A stretch of DNA of 64,000 nt from Solea solea (taxonomy: Eukaryota; Chordata; Actinopteri; Pleuronectiformes; Soleidae): NCBI RefSeq assembly GCF_958295425.1, contig NC_081153.1, forward strand, positions 4,282,028 through 4,346,027, given 5' to 3'. Below are positions 23,301 to 28,363 of this stretch, in pieces. Position 1 is the stretch's first letter. Every line of letters begins with the position of its first letter. A program made the position numbers and the translations under genes. Under the pieces are notes generated by a model. That model searched no databases. It had not been told where the DNA came from and saw nothing but the letters and a program-made list of their open reading frames with translations.

Positions 23301-25469
23301 ATCTTTGCTCCATCATACAAAGAAATTATTAAAAAACTGAATCATTTTGGTTTGTGGACAAAAACAAGACATTTGAGAACGTCATCGTTTCCAGGTTTGA
23401 CAAACACTGATCAACATTTTTCTACATTTGCTGAAATGTTATGGACCAAACGATTATTCGTTTAATCAGATTAATTGATTAGGAAAATAATCGTTAGTTT
23501 CAGCATTATTTATGCATGCAGTTTGTCGTGTGTGGAGGTTTTTTCTCCAGGTTCTGCTCCGGCTTCTTTCCTCCTGCAGTCCAAAAACATGCAGATACTC
23601 TGAACTGACTGAGATTGAGAGTAAAAAAGTTGTTTGTCTCTATTTGTTGGCCTTGTACCCTGCCTTTCGCTCTGTGTCAGCTGGGATTGGCACCGGCAGC
23701 TCCATCACCCTCATGTGGAGATTAAAGTGGTAGACAATGAATGAATGAATTAAAGTCTCAGGTGAGGTTTTGCGTGTACTGTTGTGAACCCTTTGGAATG
23801 ACCTGGATTTCTGCATCAATTGTTCATAAAATGTGATCTGATCTTCATCTAAGTCACAACAAACAAACACAGTCTTTGTTAACTAACACCTCACAAACAA
23901 GTATTTGTTTTCATGTTTTTATTGAACACACAATGTAAAATCCTAGAGTTAATCGATGCGTTACGAGGCACAGTAGACACAAGCTGTTAGTTATCTCCTA
24001 ATTCAGGGGTGTCCAAACTTCTTTTCAACAAGGGCAAGATTTCTGGGGGCTAATGGCCTCTCTGACCTTTTTTTTTTTTTTTTTTTTTTTAAACAAATGC
24101 ACTGTTTTATGTGCACATTGTCACGATTATCCTATGTCACCAAATCTAGGCCACGCAGGAGTGAAAAGATGAAATAAATCTGCCTTTCTTTCACATCTGG
24201 AGTCAAAAAACATAATAGACAGAATGAGTCTATCGATTACAGGTGGGTTTTGAACCCAGGAAAATAATGCACCTTCATCTCATTTCCATTCCCCCTCTTT
24301 TAACTTTTACCAGGAACACGACAGGCAGTACATGCACATCGGCACAATGGTGGAGTTTGCCTTTGCTCTCGTTGGGAAGCTCGACGTCATCAACAAACAC
24401 TCCTTCAACGACTTCAGACTCAGAATTGGTGAGAACTTTTAACTGCATACATTTATGCATAAAGTGGATTATTGCCTCATACCGTGCTGTGTTGGTATAT
24501 TATGTTTTGTCAGGGATAAACCATGGCCCAGTGATTGCAGGCGTTATCGGGGCCCAGAAACCGCAGTATGACATCTGGGGAAACAGCGTCAACGTGGCCA
24601 GCAGGATGGAGACGACTGGAGTGCTGGGCAAAATACAGGTGAGTGTTTCAGCGCGTTTCAAACGTGTGTCATGTTCACAGCACGAGTGGAAGCAGATTGT
24701 CTCTTCTCTGCAGTGGTGGTTTTCTTAGCCCTTTAACACCTAAGCCTCTAAATGTCCATCTGGACTTTTTTTGTTGCTTATTTTAACCATAAAAGGGCCA
24801 GAAAATGATCCTGTCAGAGTGCTTTTTTCCAGAATAACTTTCAATATCTGACCGCAATTTACTGCATGTTAAAATAGTGTTAGTTAACAAATTAAAATGA
24901 AGAAAAACCAAAAAGTTGTATTCGTTTTTATATACACCAGATTTTGGGTGTTGAATTTTTAACAATTTTTTGGGGTTTGGAGAGGTTTTCCATTTCCACA
25001 TTTGACGTCGACATAGAATGTGACGCATATGAACGTCGTCTTGATCCCTAAAAAAAAAGGAAGTGTTCACTTTGAAAGAAATAATAAAAATAGTGGCGTT
25101 GTTTTTTCCAAAGCTACAGGGAGCCACTGCAGAGGCACTGAAGAGCCACATGCGGCTCTAGAGCCACGGGTTGCAGACCCCTGTTCTAGTCTGTGCTTTC
25201 TTAGGATTAAAACACTGAAAATCAAAGTTACAAAGTCCGTCGTGTCTGTGGTCTCCCACGTCTTTAAAGCAGGCATTAGCGGAACTTCATCCAGTCACAA
25301 CTTTGTGTCCCTACAGGTGACAGAGGAGACGAGTCAAATCTTAACAATGTTGGGTTACATTTGTCCATGTCGCGGCATCATCAACGTGAAGGGCAAAGGG
25401 GAGCTGAAGACCTTCTTTGTTCACACGGAAATGACCCGGTCGCAGTCGCAGGGGACTGTGATGCCTTGA
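4658..25469 (+). CDS. adcy2: Adenylate cyclase type 2, 3' part (16 exons in window)
   Basis: Membrane adenylate cyclase that converts ATP to cAMP at the plasma membrane under Gs and G-beta-gamma control. Sixteen exons (listed separately) splice in consistent phase to 1923 nt, i.e. 640 codons plus stop. In order they encode the C1b linker, TM7-TM12 with an extracellular loop after TM9, and the complete C2 domain. The match to mammalian ADCY2 recalled from memory is nearly continuous; the ending [13 protein letters not shown] resembles the ADCY2 tail and not ADCY4 or ADCY7. C2 active-site positions (rat AC2 K938, S942, D1018, N1025, R1029, K1065) are all conserved. The 5' exons (TM1-6, C1a) lie left of base 1. 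Teleosts may carry two copies, and I cannot assign a or b. Confidence 0.95.
4919..4959 (+). CDS. adcy2: adcy2 exon: C1b microexon
   Basis: A 41-nt exon (13 codons plus 2 nt) reading [13 protein letters not shown], closely matching DVPMGQHNFQNR of mammalian ADCY2. Acceptor TTTCAG, donor GTGAGT. The intron before it is only 84 bp and contains a short CA run. The split Arg codon is completed by the next exon. Confidence 0.92.
5051..5131 (+). CDS. adcy2: adcy2 exon: basic/acidic C1b helix
   Basis: An 81-nt exon starting at phase 2, encoding [19 protein letters not shown] and IDGINSQK, near-identical to mammalian ADCY2. Acceptor GACCGCAG, donor GTAAGA. The 91-bp intron upstream is short. The final Lys codon is split (AA here, A in the next exon). 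Confidence 0.94.
5553..5575 (+). repeat. GT microsatellite next to a splice acceptor
   Basis: Dinucleotide GT run ending about 17 bp before the adcy2 exon at 5593. Confidence 0.9.
5593..5662 (+). CDS. adcy2: adcy2 exon: pre-TM7 segment
   Basis: A 70-nt exon encoding [19 protein letters not shown] then LEKE, just before the second membrane domain. Acceptor GTCTCCAG, donor GTAGGA. A GT dinucleotide run (5553-5575) lies about 17 bp upstream of the acceptor and so sits in the branch point/polypyrimidine zone. Confidence 0.94.
6064..6118 (+). mobile_element. SINE/LINE 3' tail fragment
   Basis: GTAAGTCGCTTTAGATAAAA then GCGTCTGCTAAATGACATG and a TAATG repeat: a 3' end very common in teleost SINEs. 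The same tail appears inverted at 59345-59400. Confidence 0.65.
6399..6496 (+). CDS. adcy2: adcy2 exon: TM7
   Basis: Encodes [18 protein letters not shown] and the hydrophobic run [15 protein letters not shown], the first helix of the second six-helix membrane domain. Acceptor CTCAACAG, donor GTAAGT. The final Lys codon is split AA|A. The sequence matches ADCY2 nearly residue for residue. Confidence 0.95.
6947..7189 (+). repeat. Source arm of an inverted duplication (intron plus exon 5' part)
   Basis: From AAACACGGATATATGATTAT (intron) through the GT run and the first 48 nt of the TM8 exon. The reverse complement recurs at 11476-11745 with high identity, differing by microsatellite length and a few insertions. 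Confidence 0.9.
7142..7226 (+). CDS. adcy2: adcy2 exon: TM8
   Basis: Encodes [19 protein letters not shown] followed by LLCFAGHIL, the eighth membrane helix. A GT run (7116-7136) ends five bases before the exon, so the acceptor reads (GT)n-TTACAG. Donor GTGGGT. The first 48 nt of this exon and about 195 nt of upstream intron have an inverted copy at 11476-11745. Confidence 0.94.
7227..10028 (+). other. adcy2 intron
   Basis: Contains CA runs at 7258-7288, 7516-7539 and 8559-8578, and a CA-flanked dispersed repeat (about 7290-7515) related to those near 13965, 31265 and 57990. Segment 8250-8545 is repeat-free and moderately GC. No exon seen. Confidence 0.6.
7258..7288 (+). repeat. CA microsatellite
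   Basis: Uninterrupted CA dinucleotides at the edge of a dispersed repeat. Confidence 0.9.
10029..10169 (+). CDS. adcy2: adcy2 exon: cytoplasmic loop and TM9
   Basis: Forty-seven codons, phase 0. The first half ([18 protein letters not shown]) is diverged from mammals and forms a short intracellular loop. The second half ([29 protein letters not shown]) is TM9 and matches ADCY2 well. Acceptor TTCTCAG, donor GTGAGA. This exon lies between the two arms of the inverted duplication (7142-exon region and 11476-11745). Confidence 0.92.
10632..11020 (-). mobile_element. LINE-like 3' fragment (CAACTTTATTTATAAAGCAC type)
   Basis: Begins AATCCAACTTTATTTATAAA and AAGTGCTGTACTGTA, a frequent teleost dispersed repeat. 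No ORF. Orientation is inferred from the tail. Confidence 0.45.
11027..11228 (-). mobile_element. 5'-truncated tRNA-derived SINE copy
   Basis: Nearly identical to 33700-33900 (for example GCGGGGGGTGCTGTGCCAAT, CAGTCCATCGCAGGGCCACA). It lacks the tRNA-like head present in the 33700-34074 copy. Tail of GTCA/TCAG repeats at 11027-11036. Confidence 0.75.
11476..11745 (-). pseudogene. Inverted partial copy of adcy2 TM8 exon and its upstream intron
   Basis: On the minus strand this reads intron, GT run, the acceptor GTTACAG, then codons for [16 protein letters not shown], stopping after 48 of 85 exon bases. Beyond the exon part it continues into the source intron up to about 11745. It is antisense to adcy2 and has no donor, so it cannot act as an exon. 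It carries a longer CA tract and an extra segment near 11581-11600 (GCCAGAGAGTGGGTCAGAAC). Confidence 0.9.
12076..12099 (+). repeat. CA microsatellite upstream of an acceptor
   Basis: CA run about 70 bp before the extracellular-loop exon. Confidence 0.9.
12167..12319 (+). CDS. adcy2: adcy2 exon: extracellular loop
   Basis: Fifty-one codons, phase 0, encoding the exposed acidic loop between TM9 and TM10: [48 protein letters not shown]-glycosylation sequons NLS and NDS are visible. The loop is poorly conserved in sequence and appears about 11 residues longer than the human segment as I recall it. Acceptor TTCATTAG after a T-run, donor GTAAGT. Confidence 0.88.
12320..13736 (+). other. adcy2 intron with LINE 3' fragment
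   Basis: AT-rich. 12826-13085 is a repeat beginning TTTTATTAGTCCCACAATGG, a common teleost LINE-tail sequence in reverse orientation. Nothing else recognised. Confidence 0.6.
12826..13085 (-). mobile_element. LINE 3'-end fragment
   Basis: TTATTAGTCCCACAATGGGG followed by AATTTACATAGTCACAGCAG; the reverse complement is the typical CCCCATTGTGGGACTAATAA tail also seen diverged at the end of the SINE near 62790. Confidence 0.55.
13737..13921 (+). CDS. adcy2: adcy2 exon: TM10-TM11
   Basis: A 185-nt exon with two hydrophobic helices, [17 protein letters not shown] then [18 protein letters not shown], and an extracellular stretch [21 protein letters not shown]. Acceptor TGCCTCAG, donor GTAAAC. The Arg codon is split AG|A into the next exon, giving the conserved [11 protein letters not shown] junction. 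Confidence 0.95.
15049..15425. mobile_element. Non-autonomous DNA transposon relic
   Basis: Left end AGGTGCATTCACACC and right end GGTGTGAAAGCGAACCT form imperfect inverted ends. The interior has several GGTCCG/CGGACC-type motifs (ACTCTGATCCGCACCAAGG). A family type common in teleosts; superfamily not assigned. Confidence 0.5.
15715..15808 (+). repeat. Long CT tract abutting a splice acceptor
   Basis: More than 90 bp of CTCTCT with CCCT variants, ending just before CTGCCTCAACAG at the TM12 exon. It acts as an extended polypyrimidine tract. Confidence 0.9.
15817..15901 (+). CDS. adcy2: adcy2 exon: TM12
   Basis: Encodes [18 protein letters not shown] and [10 protein letters not shown], the last membrane helix before C2. 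The acceptor is preceded by an unusually long CT-rich tract (about 15715-15808). Donor GTCAGT. Closely matches mammalian ADCY2. Confidence 0.95.
15902..17799 (+). other. adcy2 intron, no genes
   Basis: A CT run at 17290-17318. Otherwise unique sequence. The 16096-16558 open frames have no recognisable product. Confidence 0.6.
17800..17958 (+). CDS. adcy2: adcy2 exon: C2 signalling helix and start of C2
   Basis: Fifty-three codons, phase 0. [18 protein letters not shown] is followed by [20 protein letters not shown], the helical linker joining TM12 to the second cyclase homology domain, then [13 protein letters not shown]. The segment is highly conserved across membrane cyclases. Acceptor CTGTAACAG, donor GTAAAT. 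Confidence 0.95.
17959..19213 (+). other. adcy2 intron, AT-rich
   Basis: AT-rich with short T-runs and a G-run at about 18676. No repeat family or exon recognised. Confidence 0.6.
19214..19360 (+). CDS. adcy2: adcy2 exon: C2 domain beta1 region
   Basis: Forty-nine codons, phase 0: [49 protein letters not shown]. Class III cyclase fold. Mammalian AC2 reads YDCVCVMFAS here; this copy has Glu-Ser in place of Asp-Cys. Acceptor GTTATCAG, donor GTAAAA. Confidence 0.95.
19550..20790. mobile_element. Dispersed CGATTAATCG-type repeat, composite
   Basis: Edges contain TCGATTAATCTATCGATTAT (19928) and TTGACGATTAATTTAGTAAT with CGATGAATAATCGATG (about 20730-20770). The middle has GAGCAAAGAAACGAAGAAAA, TATTCACATTTAAGAAGCTG. 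The same phrases recur at 22227, 23340, 58600 and 63425. The copy carries an internal unrelated segment (about 20140-20700). Confidence 0.55.
20817..20924 (+). CDS. adcy2: adcy2 exon: C2 adenine/forskolin site, GC donor
   Basis: Thirty-six codons: [36 protein letters not shown]. The Lys in KIKTIG and Ser in IGSTY correspond to rat AC2 K938 (adenine contact) and S942 (forskolin contact). No GT donor preserves both frame and length. Ending at CAG (20924) with intron start GCATGC gives exactly the mammalian length before the ERQYMHIG segment, which implies a GC-AG intron. The only in-phase alternative, GTAACA at 20898, would delete nine residues. The mammalian QEHA G-beta-gamma motif is diverged here (PECA). 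Confidence 0.88.
21680..22115 (+). pseudogene. Decayed Tc1/mariner-like transposase 3' fragment
   Basis: Starts with the common TTTAACCTTTATTTAACCAG repeat. From about 21930 the sequence reads like the C-terminal part of a Tc1-type transposase, with stretches translating to [12 protein letters not shown] and, later, [20 protein letters not shown] and VEAVIAAK. Frames are broken by stops and small indels. No TIRs were identified. Confidence 0.55.
22343..23302. repeat. Large foldback (inverted repeat) with ~0.5-kb spacer
   Basis: Arms 22343-22567 and 23101-23302 are reverse complements with small gaps. 22463-22534 and 23142-23213 match perfectly over 72 bp. The spacer 22568-23100 is non-repetitive with a TATAAAT at about 22623 and an AATAAA at about 23046, but no long ORF. 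The outer ends belong to the CGATTAATCG-type repeat in opposite orientations. Confidence 0.9.
23513..23752 (+). mobile_element. SINE, 5'-truncated, diverged
   Basis: GTCCAAAAACATGCAGATAC, AGCTGGGATTGGCACCGGCA and a terminal TGAATGAATGAAT run; the same family as 33700-34074 (minus strand there), more diverged. Confidence 0.65.
24005..24065. mobile_element. hAT-like terminal fragment
   Basis: CAGGGGTGTCCAAACTTCTT resembles the TIR of the 1299-4255 element and the sequence at 63904. Only one end is seen here before a T-run. Confidence 0.4.
24314..24428 (+). CDS. adcy2: adcy2 exon: C2 core helix
   Basis: Thirty-eight codons plus 1 nt: [38 protein letters not shown]. Continues the QEHA-peptide region (mammals EPERQ, here EHDRQ) and the C2 helix. 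Acceptor TTTACCAG, donor GTGAGA. The Gly codon is split G|GG. Confidence 0.95.
24514..24638 (+). CDS. adcy2: adcy2 exon: C2 catalytic residues
   Basis: Encodes [41 protein letters not shown]. Asp of QYDIWG, and Asn and Arg of VNVASR, are the AC2 D1018, N1025 and R1029 equivalents that contact adenine and stabilise the transition state; all are intact, so the C2 half-site should be functional. The intron before it is only 85 bp. Acceptor TTTTGTCAG, donor GTGAGT. Confidence 0.96.
24729..25190. mobile_element. hAT-like terminal fragment(s) in the last intron
   Basis: 25105-25190 reads GGGAGCCACTGCAGAGGCAC, AGAGCCACATGCGGCTCTAG and GGGTTGCAGACCCCTG, a hAT-type right end. Related ends occur at about 31230-31270. 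24729-24800 (CCCTTTAACACCTAAGCCTC) is another dispersed start similar to 33186. Confidence 0.5.
25317..25469 (+). CDS. adcy2: adcy2 terminal coding exon
   Basis: Fifty codons plus [53 protein letters not shown]. The Lys in NVKGKG is the AC2 K1065 equivalent that contacts the triphosphate. The C-terminal tail is the ADCY2-type Ser/Gln-rich end. Acceptor CCCTACAG. Confidence 0.96.
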   Translation: MTEETSQILTMLGYICPCRGIINVKGKGELKTFFVHTEMTRSQSQGTVMP

Positions 25470-26185
25470 GTGCTCTCGCTCCAAAACGAACAAACAGACT
25501 TGAGGAAAAACAATCGCGGGGCAAAGTGGCCGTCGAAGTGATTTATCAATGCTCTGTAACAAACAAAAAAACAAACAATTACCAGCAGCCAGACTGGAAT
25601 AGACAGTCGTCGAGAACAATGCAGAGTGGCGCCCGGACTGCACCGCCGCGGTCCTTCACCGCTGCACTTTAGGGTGGTTATCCGGAGTGTGATGAGGCCT
25701 TTGCTCCGAGGAGTCTCTTCGTTGTCTTAAGGGAGCGTCTGACTAAAGGGAGGTTTGCTAAATTAGTGCAGCTCTCAAGGACCGCAGGCACCCATGTACA
25801 ATAGTAGTGGTGTGGAGCTAATTACCCATGTCAGTGCTTCAGAGACGTATGCTTGAGCAAACCAAGCTGCCTGCCGAGCTGTGTTTTATACACATACATA
25901 TATATATATACTGTATATATATATATATATATATATGCCTGGTCGGCACTGTGAGCCTGTTTTCTTCCATTTTCTTCCAAAATGGATGTAACAGTATAGT
26001 TTATTGTCAAATAGAGCTGTTAAAGCCAACAAGTTGCCAACGTGATGGGGGGTGGGGGGGATGTAGGTGGACTCCAGTGGAAGGTTTTATGATCCGTCTG
26101 GAAGCCGACAAACCAACAGCACAGTGTGTGTAAATGTTCACTGCCATTCTTTTGTTATTCATTAAACATTTGTATATAAATGACA
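25470..26185 (+). other. adcy2: adcy2 3'UTR with candidate polyadenylation signal
   Basis: Non-coding sequence after the TGA. It contains a TA microsatellite (about 25895-25936) and a G-run (26047-26059). ATTAAA at 26161-26166 is followed by a GT/T-rich stretch (about 26186-26225), the usual layout of a cleavage site, so the transcript probably ends near 26180. Later AATAAA-like motifs (about 26343 and 26438) are alternatives. Confidence 0.5.
25895..25936 (+). repeat. TA microsatellite in adcy2 3'UTR
   Basis: TA dinucleotides interrupted once by CTG. Would form an AU-rich hairpin in the transcript. Confidence 0.9.
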
Positions 26186-26607
26186 TGTGGCTCTGATTTG
26201 GTGGTTTTTAATATTTGTTGTGTGAGAGGCTTGTGGTTTTCTCTCGAAACACCATTTTAGCATAATATTAGCGTGCGATCCTGTCAAGGAAACACTGTGG
26301 CTCTGTCACCAAACAGACTGAAAGGCTGTAGCCTTCCTAAGAATAAAAGCTCTGTTCCTGCCAGAGTACAAAGACAAAAGTCTGCACTCAAAAAATCCCT
26401 GTTGTTTGGAAGGTTGGACTTAATTGCATGAATTCTAATAAAACAATGCACAATAAGAACTGTATTTACGTGCAGGAGAAACTTGAATTATTTCAGAGTC
26501 TTTATTTGAGCCCAACCTTTTGTGAAGTTAGTTTCAAAAGTTTAAACGTTCCACCAAGACACAGGAGACGCACGCTCACGCAGGATTTTCATGAATTAAA
26601 TTTTAGT

Positions 26608-27085
26608 TCACACAAATTCAGCTCTGTGTGATTTCCTCAATAATAGGCCCTGTCACTTCAAGAACTCACATCATTCTTGTCTTTTTCAGAGCGAACGACG
26701 TGTCGACTTGAATCTTCACGTGATATTCCGAGTTTATTCTGCAAAATGTCAAATTTAATCCACATGTCGAGATTAATCTCCCTCTTCTATGTAACATACT
26801 GACTTTGCTGAAGTGCCTTATACACTTATACACATACCATTTGAGTTTGAATTTAACACTGACATTTTGTTTGTATTGAAATCAGACTTTGAATTTTAAA
26901 AGCCATCAAATTTAAAGCACTGAGTTGACATTTTTTTGACAGAAATTCAGCTCTGTGTGATTTCCTCAGTAACGCGTCCTGTCACTTTAGCTTGTCTTTT
27001 CGGAGTGAGCGACGTGATATTCTGACTTTATTCTCAAAATTTCAAGTTTAGCAAGTTTGGCAAAAAAATACTTCATTCCTCAGTC
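26608..27085. repeat. Direct duplication between convergent genes
   Basis: AATTCAGCTCTGTGTGATTT followed by CCTCA recurs at about 26617 and 26943 (spacing ~325 bp). Both are followed by CCTGTCACTT, CTTGTCTTTT, GAGCGA-CGTG and TTTATTCT. A local tandem copy, moderately diverged. Confidence 0.8.
27027..27032 (-). terminator. Candidate cfap90 polyadenylation signal
   Basis: TTTATT on the plus strand reads AATAAA on the minus strand, about 190 nt after the cfap90 stop. It lies inside the second unit of a local direct duplication, and a similar hexamer occurs in the first unit near 26721. No transcript evidence. Confidence 0.4.
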
Positions 27086-27220
27086 TCCCTCTTCATACAC
27101 TACTACTACTACTCCTACTACTACTTCATAAAAACCCCAATTCCTTCCTATGTTTCCTTGTCCAGGTATTGTCAGGGTTGTGTTTTCACTGCAGGTTCAC
27201 TGATGGTCCACTTGAGCCGT

Positions 27221-27400
27221 TCAGATGGGAACCACTGATCCGTATCCTTCTTCCACATTCCACACGAGCCCGTTTTTCATGTAGAATTCAGTTTTGATGC
27301 AGGCCACGTGTGCGTGCTGCCGGCCCGGCGCGTAGAGGACAGGAATGGGACGGCGGCCGTATTCTGAGGAGGAGAGCACCGGCACAGACCTGGACCTCTC
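27221..27400 (-). CDS. cfap90: cfap90 exon 3 (terminal)
   Basis: Fifty-nine codons plus TGA: ERSRSVPVLSSSEYGRRPIP, VLYAPGRQHAHVACIKTEFY, MKNGLVWNVEEGYGSVVPI. Acceptor on the minus strand is CACTTGCAG. The VPVL-SSEYG and FY-KN motifs match the human C-terminus. Confidence 0.9.
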   Translation of the reverse strand, partial: ERSRSVPVLSSSEYGRRPIPVLYAPGRQHAHVACIKTEFYMKNGLVWNVEEGYGSVVPI

Positions 27401-28331
27401 CTGCAAGTGAGTGGGAACAAATAAGGACTGTGAGACATTTATGTTTAAACATACAGTATATACAGAGGGTATAAGAATGTGCAATATAGAGTGTCTTATA
27501 ACCTTTTTTTCAGCACAACCGAGGCCAGCTATATAAACACACCTGAGCAAAGAAATACCAATACAATTAAATGCATTTAATTTGTGAAATTTGGAAATAC
27601 ATCACAGTTTTAAAGTTCTCTTGACTTTGTTTTTATGAACAAAAAGAAAAGAAAAACGGTCTCATTTTGTGATATGTGCACTGTGATATAAAATTAATCA
27701 TAACGTTTTGACTAAAGATTGAATATGTGACCTATAAACACTCCCCAGGATGTCCATATAAGGAGTTGTGTATTATTCCTATGGGAATTTATCACGGGTG
27801 CACCTGCGGCGTGAGCACTGAGGGTTATAGCAGCAATCTTTTTTGTTTTTTATGACACACGCTCTGCATACAGTATGCTACTAATACTAAGCTATTTTAC
27901 ACAAATGGAAGAGAATCAAAGTATAAAAGCACAGGTTTAGAATCGCCAAATCTTAATCTTAGTCATTTTTTAATTGTATGATGTACAGGAAACACAGTGT
28001 CACACACACAGGGAAGTGTTAACAGTCTCAGCAAATGAAACTAACACACAGTCAGTGACACCGCAACGTTCTACTCGCTCAGTTTTACCCCGAGCAACAG
28101 ACTTGAGCACTTCCGTATTTAGAACAGACTTCAGTTCTTGCTACGGGCTGAGATCAATTCCCCCGGTGAAATGGTATGTTGCCGTTATACTTTGCATAGT
28201 TTATACAAGAACCTGGGTTTTCTTTTGATGGAAGCATCGGAATGAGAAGGCCAAATTTAGCAGGAGCTGACAGACAACCTCTTCTCCTCTCACTGTAATT
28301 ACAAACTCAGCAGTGTGTGTGTGTGTGCGTG

Positions 28332-28363
<32 letters not shown>

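Larger units (their letters stand above)
20925..24313 (+). other. adcy2 GC-AG intron with large foldback
   Basis: Starts GCATGC, ends TTTACCAG. Contains a GT run (21165-21191), a decayed Tc1-like transposase fragment (about 21780-22115), a 1-kb foldback (22343-23302), repeat copies (23330-23505), a SINE (23513-23752) and a T-run (24067-24090). Confidence 0.75.

Noticed and set aside
24243..24728. 161-codon open frame spanning two adcy2 exons
   Set aside because: It reads through the 85-bp intron by chance; splice sites and homology support two exons instead.
4658..25469. Alternative assignment to adcy4, adcy7 or another cyclase
   Set aside because: The C1b segment [26 protein letters not shown] and the C-terminal tail match ADCY2 and differ from ADCY7 as recalled.
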